From assembly GCA_012729555.1 (NCBI GenBank), contig JAAYCX010000036.1, positions 1-40,332 on the forward strand: a stretch of DNA of 40,332 bases, read 5' to 3'. Both the position numbers and the translations under genes were made by a program. Below the pieces are notes generated by a model. That model made no database searches. It worked only from the letters and a program-made list of their open reading frames with translations, and had not been told where the DNA came from. The DNA comes from Acidobacteriota bacterium. Lineage in GTDB: Bacteria > Acidobacteriota > UBA6911. Shown in pieces: positions 9,396-18,363 of the stretch. How positions within the stretch are numbered: the stretch's first letter is position 1; the number at the start of each line of letters is the position of its first letter.

Positions 9396-9739
9396 GGATG
9401 CCAGCGGCCCTGCCCGGCCGACGCTTGCGCGCGGCCCCGATCCCGGTTCATTCTTACGGTTGAGGCGGAAACCGTGGCCCGAAGCGCACCCGTTCCCGAG
9501 GGTTGAAAGTAACACAGCGGCCGATTTCGCGGCAAGAGCCAGTTCTCCTCTCCCCCCCACCCGGGGGCCCTGGAGGGGGCGGCAGCCGCCCGGTCTCTGG
9601 GGCTCCTGTTCAAAAAAGCCGTAACTCGTTGACATGGAATGACACTGCAGTTAGAATGCCTCCAAAGCAAAGGCAAGGAGACTGGAAGGAGAACCGGCTT
9701 TCGGTGGAGCCGTGGGTGAATCCGGATAAAGATCCTGCT
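9396..9739. other. Intergenic region between the DedA gene and rodZ
   Basis: 344 bases without a gene. The left part is GC-rich with long C and G runs around 9547-9590 that could form stem-loops but have no T-run. The right part holds the rodZ promoter (9629-9657). I see no ncRNA or repeat element here. Confidence 0.5.
9629..9657 (+). promoter_or_regulatory. rodZ promoter
   Basis: TTGACA (9629-9634), a 17-base spacer and TAGAAT (9652-9657). Start of transcription near 9664 excludes the in-frame ATG at 9656 as the start of the protein. Confidence 0.7.
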
Positions 9740-10636
9740 ATGGAATCTATCGCGGCGGTACTGAAATCGCAGAGGGAGCAGCGCAAACTCTCCCTTTCCC
9801 AGGTTGCGGCCGACACACGGATCAGCACGCGCCACCTCGAGAGCATCGAGGAGGGGCGTTTCGATGACCTGCCGGGCGGCATGTACAACCGCGCCTTTCT
9901 GCGCGCCTACTGCGAACGCCTCGGCCTGGACCAGTCGGAGATGCTCGAGCGTTACGAGTCGGAGGTCTCCCCCCGCACCGAAAAACCGATGCGGAGCCGA
10001 ACCCCGATCGATCCCGGCACCTCGTGGCGCATCCCGCCCGCGCTGGTCTGGAGCCTGATGCTGGCCCTCTCCGCGGCCGGGATCTTCCTGGCCAGGGAAT
10101 CGATTTACGAAATCTTCTCCCCCTATTTTTCCAGGCCGGCGGCCCCGGCGGTGACCTATGCCCCGCCCGCCTCCGCGGCCGCGTCCGCTTCGGCGGGCTC
10201 CGCTCCTTCGGGGGACGCCGGGACGGGCGCGGCGCCTTCGCCCGATTCCGCACCCGCGACGGGCGCGGCACCTTCAACCGATTCCGCGCCCGCGACGGGT
10301 TCCGCACCTTCGACCGGTACGGCGGACCAGTCCGGCGAAGCGGCCGCAGCCGCGGAGGCGGACGGCATCCTCCGGCTCGAAGTCGAAGGAACCGAATCGA
10401 GCTGGATCTCCATCTCCAGCGACGGCGGCCCGGCGATCCAGAAAATCCTCGAGCCGGGAGAGATCCAGTCGGCCAGCGCGACGGAGCAGATCCGGATCGT
10501 GGTCGGCAACGCCGGCGGCGTCCGCCTCAGGATCAACGGCAAACGGGCGAAACCGCTGGGCCGGTCCGGAGAGGTGGTCCGGCTGCTCATCGACCGGGCC
10601 ACCCTGGCCGGACTCCTCGATCCGGGCGCGGGTTAA
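9740..10636 (+). CDS. rodZ: RodZ-like cytoskeletal anchor protein
   Basis: Predicted bitopic membrane protein linking MreB to the cell wall machinery. The 298 residues comprise an N-terminal HTH_25 domain (residues 1-75, with LSLSQVAADTRISTRHLESIEEG and the family's YNRAFLRAYCERLGLD), a transmembrane helix at about 100-118, an Ala/Pro/Ser/Thr-rich periplasmic linker, and a C-terminal DUF4115-type beta domain (from about 215). The linker is built from a 36-bp DNA repeat. The ATG at 9740 gives the typical N-terminus but lacks a ribosome binding site; a GTG at 9704, 12 bases after AAGGAG (9686-9691), is an alternative that would add 12 residues. It heads an operon with two uncharacterised genes. 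Confidence 0.82.
   Translation: MESIAAVLKSQREQRKLSLSQVAADTRISTRHLESIEEGRFDDLPGGMYNRAFLRAYCERLGLDQSEMLERYESEVSPRTEKPMRSRTPIDPGTSWRIPPALVWSLMLALSAAGIFLARESIYEIFSPYFSRPAAPAVTYAPPASAAASASAGSAPSGDAGTGAAPSPDSAPATGAAPSTDSAPATGSAPSTGTADQSGEAAAAAEADGILRLEVEGTESSWISISSDGGPAIQKILEPGEIQSASATEQIRIVVGNAGGVRLRINGKRAKPLGRSGEVVRLLIDRATLAGLLDPGAG
10225..10314 (+). repeat. 36-bp tandem repeat in the rodZ linker
   Basis: Two 36-bp units (10225-10260 and 10261-10296) and an 18-bp half unit (10297-10314) encode the linker peptide GAAPSxDSAPAT. The units differ at few positions, so copy number is probably variable between strains. Confidence 0.75.
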
Positions 10637-10639
10637 GGA

Positions 10640-11773
10640 ATGGCCCCCGACCTTCTTCGGCACCCCCTCCCCAGGAGCCGTCGTCTCCTGGCGGCGCGCG
10701 GTCTCCTCCCGCTGCCGCCCGCCGACACGCTCGCCCTCCTGGTCGCCCTGACCGCTGACGAGGATCCGGAGGTCGCGCGCCTCGCCTCGGCGACGATCGA
10801 CGCCTGGCCCGCCCGGGATCTCGCCCCCCTGCTGCGCGGGAAGGAGTGCGCGCCCGCCGTTCTCGGGCACCTGGCCGACCCCTCGAGACCCGCCGCGGTG
10901 CTCGAGGCCCTGATCGAAAACCCGGCCACCCCGGGGCCCGCCGTAGCCGTCCTCTCCGGCGCGCTCGGCGAGCCCCTCGTCGGCCGGACGCTCGACAACC
11001 GCCGCCGCGTTCTGGAATGTCCCGCGATCCTGGACGGCGTGCGCCGGAATCCCCGGGCCGGCACCGAAACCCTCCGGGTGCTGCGGGAGATCGAGACCGA
11101 TTTCATGGGCACCCGGCGCGCCGGCTACGCCGTCGCCCCTTCCTCCCCGGCTCCCGCGGCTCCCGCGGCTTCCGCGGCTCCCGCGGCTCCCGCGGCTTCC
11201 GGCGCGGCCGCCCGCGCGGGGGACGCCGGCGTTCGGGACGCCCGCGCTCGGGACGTAGCCGCCCCAAAACCGCCCGCGGAGCCGGAGCCCGAAATCCCCC
11301 CGCAGGATCTCTCCCTCGAGGGGCTCCCGCCGGACGAGGAGGACCGACGCCGCGCCATCGGCACCCGGCTTTCCTCCATGCCGGTCCGGGAAAAGATCCG
11401 TTACGCCCTGTTCGGCACCCGCGAAGTCCGGGCCATGCTCATCGCCGACACCAACAAGGAGGTCGCCCGCGCCGTGCTCCGCAGCCCCAAGATGGGGGAC
11501 AGCGAGGTGGAGAGCATCGCCGCCATGCGCACGGTGGGCGAAGAGATCCTGCGCGAAATCGGGGGGAGCCGGGAGTGGACCAAGAGCTACACCACCGTCC
11601 ATAACCTGGTGCGCAACCCCAAGACGCCGGTGGCCGTCTCCCAGCGGCTGATGTTCCGCCTGCGCAACCAGGACCTGGGGATGATGGCGCACGACAGGAG
11701 CCTCCCCGACGCCGTCCGCCACAACGCCGCGCGCCTGGTCAAGCAGCGGACCCGGGAGAGGAACGGCTCATGA
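10640..11773 (+). CDS. Uncharacterised HEAT-like repeat protein
   Basis: A 377-residue cytoplasmic protein (no signal peptide or membrane helix) whose function I do not recognise. The N-terminal 150 residues are alpha-helical with a HEAT-like flavour (LLVALTADEDPEVARLASATIDAW). A low-complexity Ala/Pro linker follows (about 165-215, encoded by GC-rich simple repeats at about 11140-11210). The C-terminal 150 residues form a more conserved-looking helical domain (MPVREKIRYALFGTREVR, NKEVARAVLRSPKM, VRNPKTPVAVSQRLM). The repeated 'RNPxTP' and 'NKEVARAVL' phrases suggest repeats that count or bind helices. It starts three bases after rodZ stops and overlaps the next gene by four bases (ATGA), so the three genes are an operon. 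Confidence 0.75.
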   Translation: MAPDLLRHPLPRSRRLLAARGLLPLPPADTLALLVALTADEDPEVARLASATIDAWPARDLAPLLRGKECAPAVLGHLADPSRPAAVLEALIENPATPGPAVAVLSGALGEPLVGRTLDNRRRVLECPAILDGVRRNPRAGTETLRVLREIETDFMGTRRAGYAVAPSSPAPAAPAASAAPAAPAASGAAARAGDAGVRDARARDVAAPKPPAEPEPEIPPQDLSLEGLPPDEEDRRRAIGTRLSSMPVREKIRYALFGTREVRAMLIADTNKEVARAVLRSPKMGDSEVESIAAMRTVGEEILREIGGSREWTKSYTTVHNLVRNPKTPVAVSQRLMFRLRNQDLGMMAHDRSLPDAVRHNAARLVKQRTRERNGS

Positions 11774-12225
11774 CGACTCCGCCCCCGCCTCCCGCCCGCG
11801 CGAAGATCCCCCACCTGGAGATCCTCGACGACTCCCCCGACGCCGCCCGGATCGTGCAGCTCTACACCGGCGAGGTGCTCGCCGGCCGTACGCGCACCCT
11901 CCGGCTGCTGGGGCGCAAGCATTCGGCCCGCATCCTCCACACCCTCCTCGGATACGAGGTCCAGTCCTCCTACAAGCGGATCCAGTGCCCCGACCTGGTC
12001 ACCGCCCGCTATCTCCGGCTCTTTTCGGAACTGGGGTTCCGGTCGATCCGCCTCCCCTACGACCCGACCGTGACCGCGCGCGTGATCCCCGAACTGGAGG
12101 CCGCGGTCCTGAACCTCGAGCGCCGCGTCCGCGCCCTTTTCCCCGGGGACCCCAAGCTCGGGGCCTACGTCCTGCGCCGCGTCTACGCCATTCTCCGCAC
12201 ACGCATCCGCGCCCTCTCCGCCTGA
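11770..12225 (+). CDS. Uncharacterised 151-residue protein
   Basis: Small soluble, basic protein of unknown family. After a proline-rich start (PPPPPARAKIP), it contains LEILDDSPDAARIVQLYTGEVLAGRTRTLRLLGRK split over a short helical region, followed by a mostly helical C-terminus. The phrase CPDLVTARYLRLFSELGFRSIRLPYDPT looks like a compact alpha/beta fold. No catalytic motif is visible. Its start codon overlaps the stop of the upstream HEAT-like gene (ATGA), so it is translationally coupled to the rodZ operon and probably works with that protein. Confidence 0.72.
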   Translation: MTTPPPPPARAKIPHLEILDDSPDAARIVQLYTGEVLAGRTRTLRLLGRKHSARILHTLLGYEVQSSYKRIQCPDLVTARYLRLFSELGFRSIRLPYDPTVTARVIPELEAAVLNLERRVRALFPGDPKLGAYVLRRVYAILRTRIRALSA

Positions 12226-12265
12226 GGCCCGGGGCGCGCGATTCGGCTGTCCGCGCCCGCGCCGT

Positions 12266-12276
12266 TGTGCTAAACT
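12266..12276 (+). promoter_or_regulatory. Extended -10 promoter of the CxxC exported protein gene
   Basis: TGTGC followed by TAAACT (12271-12276) matches the TRTGN extension of -10 promoters. No clear -35 box is visible. The predicted leader is about 95 bases. Confidence 0.4.
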
Positions 12277-12376
12277 GGTGTCAAAGATCGAATCAGGACA
12301 TTCTGTGGCGCCCGGCGCTTTCCGGGTATCGGCATCCGTCCGGACGCCCGTTTATCTGACCTGCGAGGAAGAAGCT

Positions 12377-12838
12377 ATGCGATTTCCCTATGTTCGGATA
12401 TTGGCGGCGGTGGCGGTGGCGTTCTGTTTGGGCGCGGGTGGCCGGGCGCAGGACAAGGTGCAGCGGGAAGTCAATGTTCACGAGAACGTGCGGCTGCTGA
12501 TCATGGTCCCGCCGGCGGAGCTGCCGCCGGAGATCCAGAAGCAGTACCAGGATTTCCTGCCCCTTTTCGAGGAGGTGCTCAAGGAATCGACCACGGATGA
12601 AACGGACGCGTGCGCCCTGACCCTCCGCGTGAGCGCCGGCATGAAAGAGGTGGGCTCGGCCAAAACGCAGCGCCCGCTGGCGCGGGTGTCGGCCTTCCGC
12701 CGGAATTCACGGCAGGAATTCATGGCCACGTTCATCCTCTACAGTTATCTTTCCGCCGGCCCCGTAAACAAGGAAGAGACGGAGCAGTTTCTGAAGAAGC
12801 AGATCCTGGACTGCGCCATCTGCAATTCAGCGAAGTGA
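12377..12838 (+). CDS. Exported protein with C-terminal CxxC
   Basis: A 153-residue protein with a clear signal peptide (RILAAVAVAFCLGAGGRA, cleavage near residue 24) and unknown function. The mature part is hydrophilic and helical (PPEIQKQYQDFLPLFEEVLKES), with one Cys mid-protein and a CxxC at the very end (DCAIC), which may form a disulfide or bind metal. GAGGAAG lies just before the ATG, which decides the start. The 3' end overlaps the convergent exported-protein gene of the heat-shock operon by 12 bases. Confidence 0.75.
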   Translation: MRFPYVRILAAVAVAFCLGAGGRAQDKVQREVNVHENVRLLIMVPPAELPPEIQKQYQDFLPLFEEVLKESTTDETDACALTLRVSAGMKEVGSAKTQRPLARVSAFRRNSRQEFMATFILYSYLSAGPVNKEETEQFLKKQILDCAICNSAK

Positions 12839-13555
12839 GGAGCGCCCCGTGACGCCCGGGGCCAGGTCCGCGCGCACGACTTCGAGATCCCGGGCGGGGA
12901 TGCTGAGCCGGACCAGGCGGTTGCGCCCGTCCACGGCGAGGTTCCCCGTCCAGATCCCGACCAGCTCGAGGCGGAAACTGCGGACCGGCACCTCCCCCGC
13001 CGCGGTCTCCAGCTTCGCGGTGCCGGCCGGGGTGAGGACGAGGGGGAGATCGGCGCCCACGACGGGGATGAAATTCGCGAAGGTCTGCGCCCCCCCCTTG
13101 TCCTCGTCGTAGCGCGCGGCGAGGTAGTCGGCCTGGTGGTAGACGTTGAAGTCGAAGATCACCATGTCCGAGGTGAAGGGGACGGTGATCTCGCTCGTCT
13201 GCCCGGAGCGCGTGAGCACCCTCGTGAGCCGTCCGGCGTCGACCGTCACTTCGAAGGAATCGCCCGCCGACCCGCTCGTGTAGCGGTAGTGGTAGGAAAT
13301 GAGCTCGCGCTCCGCCGAAAAGACCATCCGCGCGGTATACGCCATGCGGCTGGACCGGTTGCCGTCCGCGATGATGATCTCGTGCTCGGAAACCGAGGTC
13401 AGGGTCCCGTCGTCGCCGACGGTTTCCCTGACGCTTTCGCTCCCGACCGGCTCCCCCTTGATCAGGATCACGTAGGACTGGGCGTAGTCTCCCTCACCGG
13501 CGGCGGCCGCCGCCAGGAGCAGAACCGCCAGCCCGCAAAAAACGGGTATCTTCAT
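12827..13555 (-). CDS. Exported DUF3108-like protein, last gene of the heat-shock operon
   Basis: A 242-residue protein with an N-terminal signal peptide (CGLAVLLLAAAAAGEG). The mature part is beta-rich and reminiscent of DUF3108 or DUF6134 proteins: it opens with a short strand and the phrase ILIKGEPVGSES, then contains strands such as ELISYHYRYTSG, and a mid-protein VIFDFNVYHQADYLAARYD that could be a lipid- or sugar-binding groove. Family assignment is tentative. Its ATG overlaps the stop of hspR (ATGA), so it is translationally coupled to a heat-shock regulator, an odd setting for an envelope protein. Confidence 0.78.
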   Translation of the reverse strand: MKIPVFCGLAVLLLAAAAAGEGDYAQSYVILIKGEPVGSESVRETVGDDGTLTSVSEHEIIIADGNRSSRMAYTARMVFSAERELISYHYRYTSGSAGDSFEVTVDAGRLTRVLTRSGQTSEITVPFTSDMVIFDFNVYHQADYLAARYDEDKGGAQTFANFIPVVGADLPLVLTPAGTAKLETAAGEVPVRSFRLELVGIWTGNLAVDGRNRLVRLSIPARDLEVVRADLAPGVTGRSSLR

Positions 13556-13926
13556 CTCCGGCTCCTCACGATCTTGGTTGCGGGCACGCGCACGAGCGCG
13601 CTCCGCATGGAGGCGGCCATGGAGGGGGAAACCTGCTCGCGCACGAACGTGACCAGCTGCTCCATCTCCAGCTGCAGCTGCTCCATCTTTTCCCGCATGT
13701 GCAGGATGACCTCGACCCCCGCGAGGTTCACCCCCAGCTCCCTCGTCAGGGTCAGGATGACCTCCAGCTGCTGGAGGTCCTCCCTGGTGTACAGGCGGGT
13801 GTTCCCGTCGCTCCGGGAGGGCTTGAGCAGCCCCAGCCGCTCGTACAGGCGCAGGGTCTGGGGGTGGATCCCGTACGTCTCCGCCACCGAGCTGATCATG
13901 TAGCCTGTCTTTTTACGCCCTACCAC
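13552..13926 (-). CDS. hspR: HspR, MerR-family heat-shock repressor
   Basis: A 124-residue MerR-type regulator. The winged HTH at residues 10-75 has ISSVAETYGIHPQTLRLYER and the LGLLKPSRSDGNTRLYTREDL wing, both diagnostic for HspR: the HPQTLR triad and the LYT-EDL continuation. A coiled-coil dimerisation helix follows (MREKMEQLQLEMEQL). HspR represses dnaK operons by binding HAIR sites with DnaK as co-repressor. GTG at 13926 is chosen because AGGAGGG (13938-13932) sits five bases upstream; an in-frame ATG at 13899 would cut the N-terminus. It lies 13 bases after dnaJ and is coupled to the following exported-protein gene. Confidence 0.9.
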   Translation of the reverse strand: MVGRKKTGYMISSVAETYGIHPQTLRLYERLGLLKPSRSDGNTRLYTREDLQQLEVILTLTRELGVNLAGVEVILHMREKMEQLQLEMEQLVTFVREQVSPSMAASMRSALVRVPATKIVRSRR

Positions 13927-13939
13927 CGCTTCCCTCCTG

Positions 13940-15055
13940 TCATAAACCCTGAAGGCCGGCGCGCGGGTCCTCCGGGTTCAGCCGTGCGAGCTCCCTCAGG
14001 ATCTCCCGGGAGCGCTCGTCGGCCGCGTGCGGGACCACCACCCGCACCTCGACGATCTGGTTGCCGGGCACGTCCCCCCTGAGCGAGGGGGCGCCTTTGC
14101 CCCGAAGCCGGAATTTCTGCCCGCTCTGGGTGCCGGGGGGGATCTTCAGCAGCGCTTTCCCGCCGACCGAGGGGACCTCGATCTTGGCTCCCAGGGCCGC
14201 CTCCGTCACCGTGACCGGCACGGTACAGACGATGTCGTTCCCTTCCCGGCGGAAAAACTCGTGCGGCCGGACCGATATGATGAGATAGAGGTCCCCCGGG
14301 GGGGATCCGTTCCTCCCCGCGTTCCCCTTCCCCGCCACCCGCATCCGGTACCCGTTGGCCACCCCGGGCGGGATCCGGACCGTGACCGTTTCCTGCACCT
14401 GCCGGCTCCCCGAGCCGCCGCAGGCGCCGCAACGCCCCCCGACCCGGCCGTTCCCCCCGCACATCCGGCAGGGGCCGGAGACCTTCATGAATCCCTGCGA
14501 CCGCGCCTCCTGTCCCGATCCCTGGCAGCGGGGGCAGACCTGCTGCCCCTGGGAGCGGTCGGCGCCGGTGCCGCCGCACGCCGTGCACGCCTCGCGCCGG
14601 GCGATGGAGAGCCGGGCCGAAAACCCGCGGATGCTCTCCATGAACGAGATGTTGAGCTGCTGTTCGAGGTCGTCCCCCCGCGTCGGCGCCTCCTGGCGCC
14701 CGCGCCCGAAAAGCTCGCTGAAGATGTCGCGAAAACCTCCCCCGCCGAAGCCGGCCCCGGAAAAATCGAAGCCCTGGGAGGCGCCCCCCCCGGCCCCCCT
14801 CCCGCGTGCACCCGCCTGCTCCCTGATATTGTCGGAATAGAAGCCGTACTGGTCGTAGACCGCCCGCTTTTTGGCGTCGCTGAGCACGTCGTAGGCTTCC
14901 TGGATCTTCTTGAAGCGCTCCTCGGCGGACTTGTCCCCCGGGTTCACGTCGGGATGGTTCTTCCGGGCCAGGCGCCGGTAGGCCTTCTTGATCTCGGCTT
15001 CCTTGGCCCCGCGCGGCACTCCCAGAATGGTGTAGAAATCCTCTTTGCCAGCCAT
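13940..15055 (-). CDS. dnaJ: Chaperone DnaJ (Hsp40)
   Basis: Co-chaperone that delivers substrates to DnaK and stimulates its ATPase. The 371-residue protein has the J domain (1-70) with HPD at residues 34-36, a Gly/Phe-rich stretch (about 80-115), a zinc-binding domain of four CxxCxGxG-type motifs (Cys157/160, 174/177, 196/199, 209/212), and two C-terminal beta domains. Start at the ATG at 15055, one base after the hsp20 stop; upstream residues would extend into hsp20. The zinc motifs are intact. No grpE gene lies in the operon, unlike many dnaK loci. Confidence 0.96.
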   Translation of the reverse strand: MAGKEDFYTILGVPRGAKEAEIKKAYRRLARKNHPDVNPGDKSAEERFKKIQEAYDVLSDAKKRAVYDQYGFYSDNIREQAGARGRGAGGGASQGFDFSGAGFGGGGFRDIFSELFGRGRQEAPTRGDDLEQQLNISFMESIRGFSARLSIARREACTACGGTGADRSQGQQVCPRCQGSGQEARSQGFMKVSGPCRMCGGNGRVGGRCGACGGSGSRQVQETVTVRIPPGVANGYRMRVAGKGNAGRNGSPPGDLYLIISVRPHEFFRREGNDIVCTVPVTVTEAALGAKIEVPSVGGKALLKIPPGTQSGQKFRLRGKGAPSLRGDVPGNQIVEVRVVVPHAADERSREILRELARLNPEDPRAGLQGL

Positions 15056-15056
15056 A

Positions 15057-15398
15057 CTAGCGCCTTTTTCCCCCGCGCGGTCCCCGGGCGCCCGATTTCG
15101 GCAGCACCAGGTGCACCAGCCCGTCGGCAAGCCTCATCCGCGCCTTCTCCGTCTCCGCCGCCTCGGGAAGCTCGAAGCGGCGCAGGAACCTGCCGCGCTG
15201 CCCTTCCAGCCTCTGGTAGTTCTCGTCCTCGCAGCAGGTGTCGAAGCGCCGCTCCCCCCGGATGGTGAGAGTCCGCCCGGAAAACTCGAGCCGGATGTCC
15301 TCGAGCTCCACGCCCGGGATTTCGGCGCACAGGACGTACTCGCCGGCGGTCTCGTAGAAATCGGTGGGGGGCACCCAGGTGACGACCTCTTCCTTCAT
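15057..15398 (-). CDS. Small heat-shock protein (Hsp20/alpha-crystallin)
   Basis: A short (113-residue) holdase chaperone. The alpha-crystallin domain spans roughly residues 8-100: [22 protein letters not shown] at the start, the [14 protein letters not shown] strand pair, and [32 protein letters not shown] with the conserved G-x-L motif (DGLVHLVLP). The C-terminal tail is short and basic, lacking the IxI motif used in oligomerisation, which could limit assembly size. It lies between dnaK and dnaJ and is preceded by a strong GC stem-loop (15411-15441) that may set its expression relative to dnaK. Confidence 0.92.
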   Translation of the reverse strand: MKEEVVTWVPPTDFYETAGEYVLCAEIPGVELEDIRLEFSGRTLTIRGERRFDTCCEDENYQRLEGQRGRFLRRFELPEAAETEKARMRLADGLVHLVLPKSGARGPRGGKRR

Positions 15399-15410
15399 GA
15401 TCGATCCCCG

Positions 15411-15441
15411 GCGGGCGGCCGGAAGAACGCCGGCCGCCCGC
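15411..15441 (-). promoter_or_regulatory. GC-rich stem-loop between dnaK and hsp20
   Basis: A perfect 12-bp stem (15411-15422 with 15430-15441) closes a 7-base loop. It lies after the dnaK stop and a few bases before the weak hsp20 ribosome binding site (GGGGATC). There is no T-run, so it is not an intrinsic terminator. It could be an mRNA-stability or processing element. Confidence 0.6.
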
Positions 15442-15451
15442 GTCGTCGAGA

Positions 15452-17374
<1,923 letters not shown>

Positions 17375-17462
17375 CTCTCTCCTCCTTCAGGATTCGGATC
17401 CACTTCCAAACGCTTAGCATGAATGCAATCTCGATGCGGACGCCCATCCTTAGCGTCACCCT

Positions 17463-17492
17463 TATATAGAACCTGAGTGTGTTATTGTCAAT
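17463..17492 (-). promoter_or_regulatory. dnaK operon promoter with HAIR-like site
   Basis: On the minus strand TTGACA (17491-17486), a 17-base spacer and TATATA (17468-17463) make a near-consensus promoter about 90 bases before dnaK. ACTCAGG (17478-17472), six of seven bases matching the HAIR half-site ACTCAAG, lies 7 bases after ATTGACA (17492-17486), the position of the other half-site. The left half matches only four of seven bases. An HspR operator overlapping the promoter is plausible but not proven. No CIRCE element is visible. Confidence 0.6.
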
Positions 17493-17510
17493 CTCCCCAG
17501 CCCCCAAAAA

Positions 17511-17602
17511 AATCCTGGACATCCACCCTTTTGACCTGCTCCGGCTAATCCTGGACATCCACTCTTTGACCCGATGACCCAAAAGGGTGGATGTCCAGGA
17601 TT
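17511..17602. repeat. REPIN-like inverted and direct repeat cluster
   Basis: Three copies of a unit centred on CCTGGACATCCAC lie within 92 bases. Copies at 17511-17532 and 17581-17602 are a perfect 22-bp inverted pair; a third copy (from 17547) is in direct orientation to the first with one substitution and one base deletion. The layout resembles REP/REPIN elements mobilised in trans by REP-associated tyrosine transposases. It lies between the dnaK promoter and the promoter of the next gene. Confidence 0.6.
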
Positions 17603-17609
17603 GGGGGGG

Positions 17610-17620
17610 TGTGTTATGAT
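17610..17620 (+). promoter_or_regulatory. Extended -10 promoter, probably leaderless
   Basis: TGTGT precedes TATGAT (17615-17620), matching the TRTGN extension exactly. Only nine bases separate the -10 box from the ATG at 17630, and there is no ribosome binding site, so the mRNA is probably leaderless. Confidence 0.5.
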
Positions 17621-17629
17621 AAACGGGCT

Positions 17630-18259
17630 ATGAAAAGACGGGGCTTCTGGTTTTCGTTGCTGATTCTGGCCGGCGGCATCGCGGCCGCCGCCTACGAGAT
17701 CAAGACCGTGCCGGTCCGTCCGATCGAAAGCTACCCGGCCCGGGCGACCGTAGGCGGGGCGACCATCGCCGCCGACCCCTACCCGGACGACGAGAAATCG
17801 TATACCGCTTTCGACATCAAGGACCTGAACTCGCGCGGGTACAACCCCGTCCACATCATCATCCAGAACGGGACGACCGGCTTCCTCAACATCCGCACCC
17901 GGAACATCATCCTCATCACCTCCGCGGGGGAGCAGATCTACTCGACCCCCGGGACCATCGTGGTGGACGACGTGACCCGCTCCGGCCTGACCGCGAGGAT
18001 GCCGGGGATCGGTTCCGGGGACGACGCGACCTCCACCCGCGCGGGGTCGCCCCTGTCCGATTTCACCTCCAAGGAGCTGATCAACGCCTCGATGGCGCCG
18101 GCGTCGGTCACCGACGGCTTCCTCTTCTTCTATAACCCGGACCGCAAGAAGAGCCTCTTCGAGGGGGCCACCCTCTACATCCCGAAACTGGAGGAGGAGG
18201 GGACGCGCAGGCCGGTCGGGCCCTTCACCATCCACCTCGGCCGGGCCGCGGCCGAATAG
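17630..18259 (+). CDS. Uncharacterised exported or membrane-anchored protein
   Basis: A 209-residue protein of unknown family with an N-terminal hydrophobic anchor or signal (FWFSLLILAGGIAAAAYEI). The mature part is beta-rich, with an Ig-like feel: the phrases SYTAFDIKDLNSRGYNPVHIIIQN and NIRTRNIILITSAGEQIY suggest a domain that presents hydrophobic strands, followed by a Gly/Ser/Thr-rich middle and a final strand (GPFTIHLGR). The start at 17630 fits the leaderless promoter; a longer reading frame starting at 17591 would include repeat sequence and is rejected. Confidence 0.75.
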   Translation: MKRRGFWFSLLILAGGIAAAAYEIKTVPVRPIESYPARATVGGATIAADPYPDDEKSYTAFDIKDLNSRGYNPVHIIIQNGTTGFLNIRTRNIILITSAGEQIYSTPGTIVVDDVTRSGLTARMPGIGSGDDATSTRAGSPLSDFTSKELINASMAPASVTDGFLFFYNPDRKKSLFEGATLYIPKLEEEGTRRPVGPFTIHLGRAAAE

Positions 18260-18274
18260 CCACCGGGCCGGGGC

Positions 18275-18326
18275 AAAAAAAAAGCCGCCCGCCGCCGGAG
18301 AGACCCATGCTCCGGGGTCGGGCAGC
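18275..18326 (-). terminator. Intrinsic terminator of the downstream minus-strand gene
   Basis: On the minus strand, a stem of about 17 bp with a few mismatches (arms 18326-18310 and 18300-18284, 9-base loop) is followed by nine T residues (18283-18275). It ends transcription of the gene at 18364-18972. Confidence 0.75.
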
Positions 18327-18363
18327 CGCCGGCCGCCTTGCCGCGCCCGTCGAGGGCGCGGGT

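Noticed and set aside
9540-9600. Intrinsic terminator in the G/C runs before rodZ
   Set aside because: Stems can be drawn but no T-run follows on either strand.
8736-9635. 80-residue N-terminal extension of the DedA-family protein
   Set aside because: Extension is Gly/Arg/Pro-rich without membrane character and crosses a GC-rich intergenic stretch; the ATG at 9395 gives the usual N-terminus.
17375-17500. CIRCE element for HrcA control of dnaK
   Set aside because: No TTAGCACTC-N9-GAGTGCTAA-like inverted repeat is present; hspR in the operon points to HAIR instead.
17511-17602. CRISPR array
   Set aside because: Only three copies, in mixed orientation with unequal spacing, and no cas genes.
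18301-18360. Terminator for the plus-strand gene ending at 18259
   Set aside because: The hairpin is followed by A residues on its left only, so the T-run lies on the minus strand and serves the minus-strand gene.
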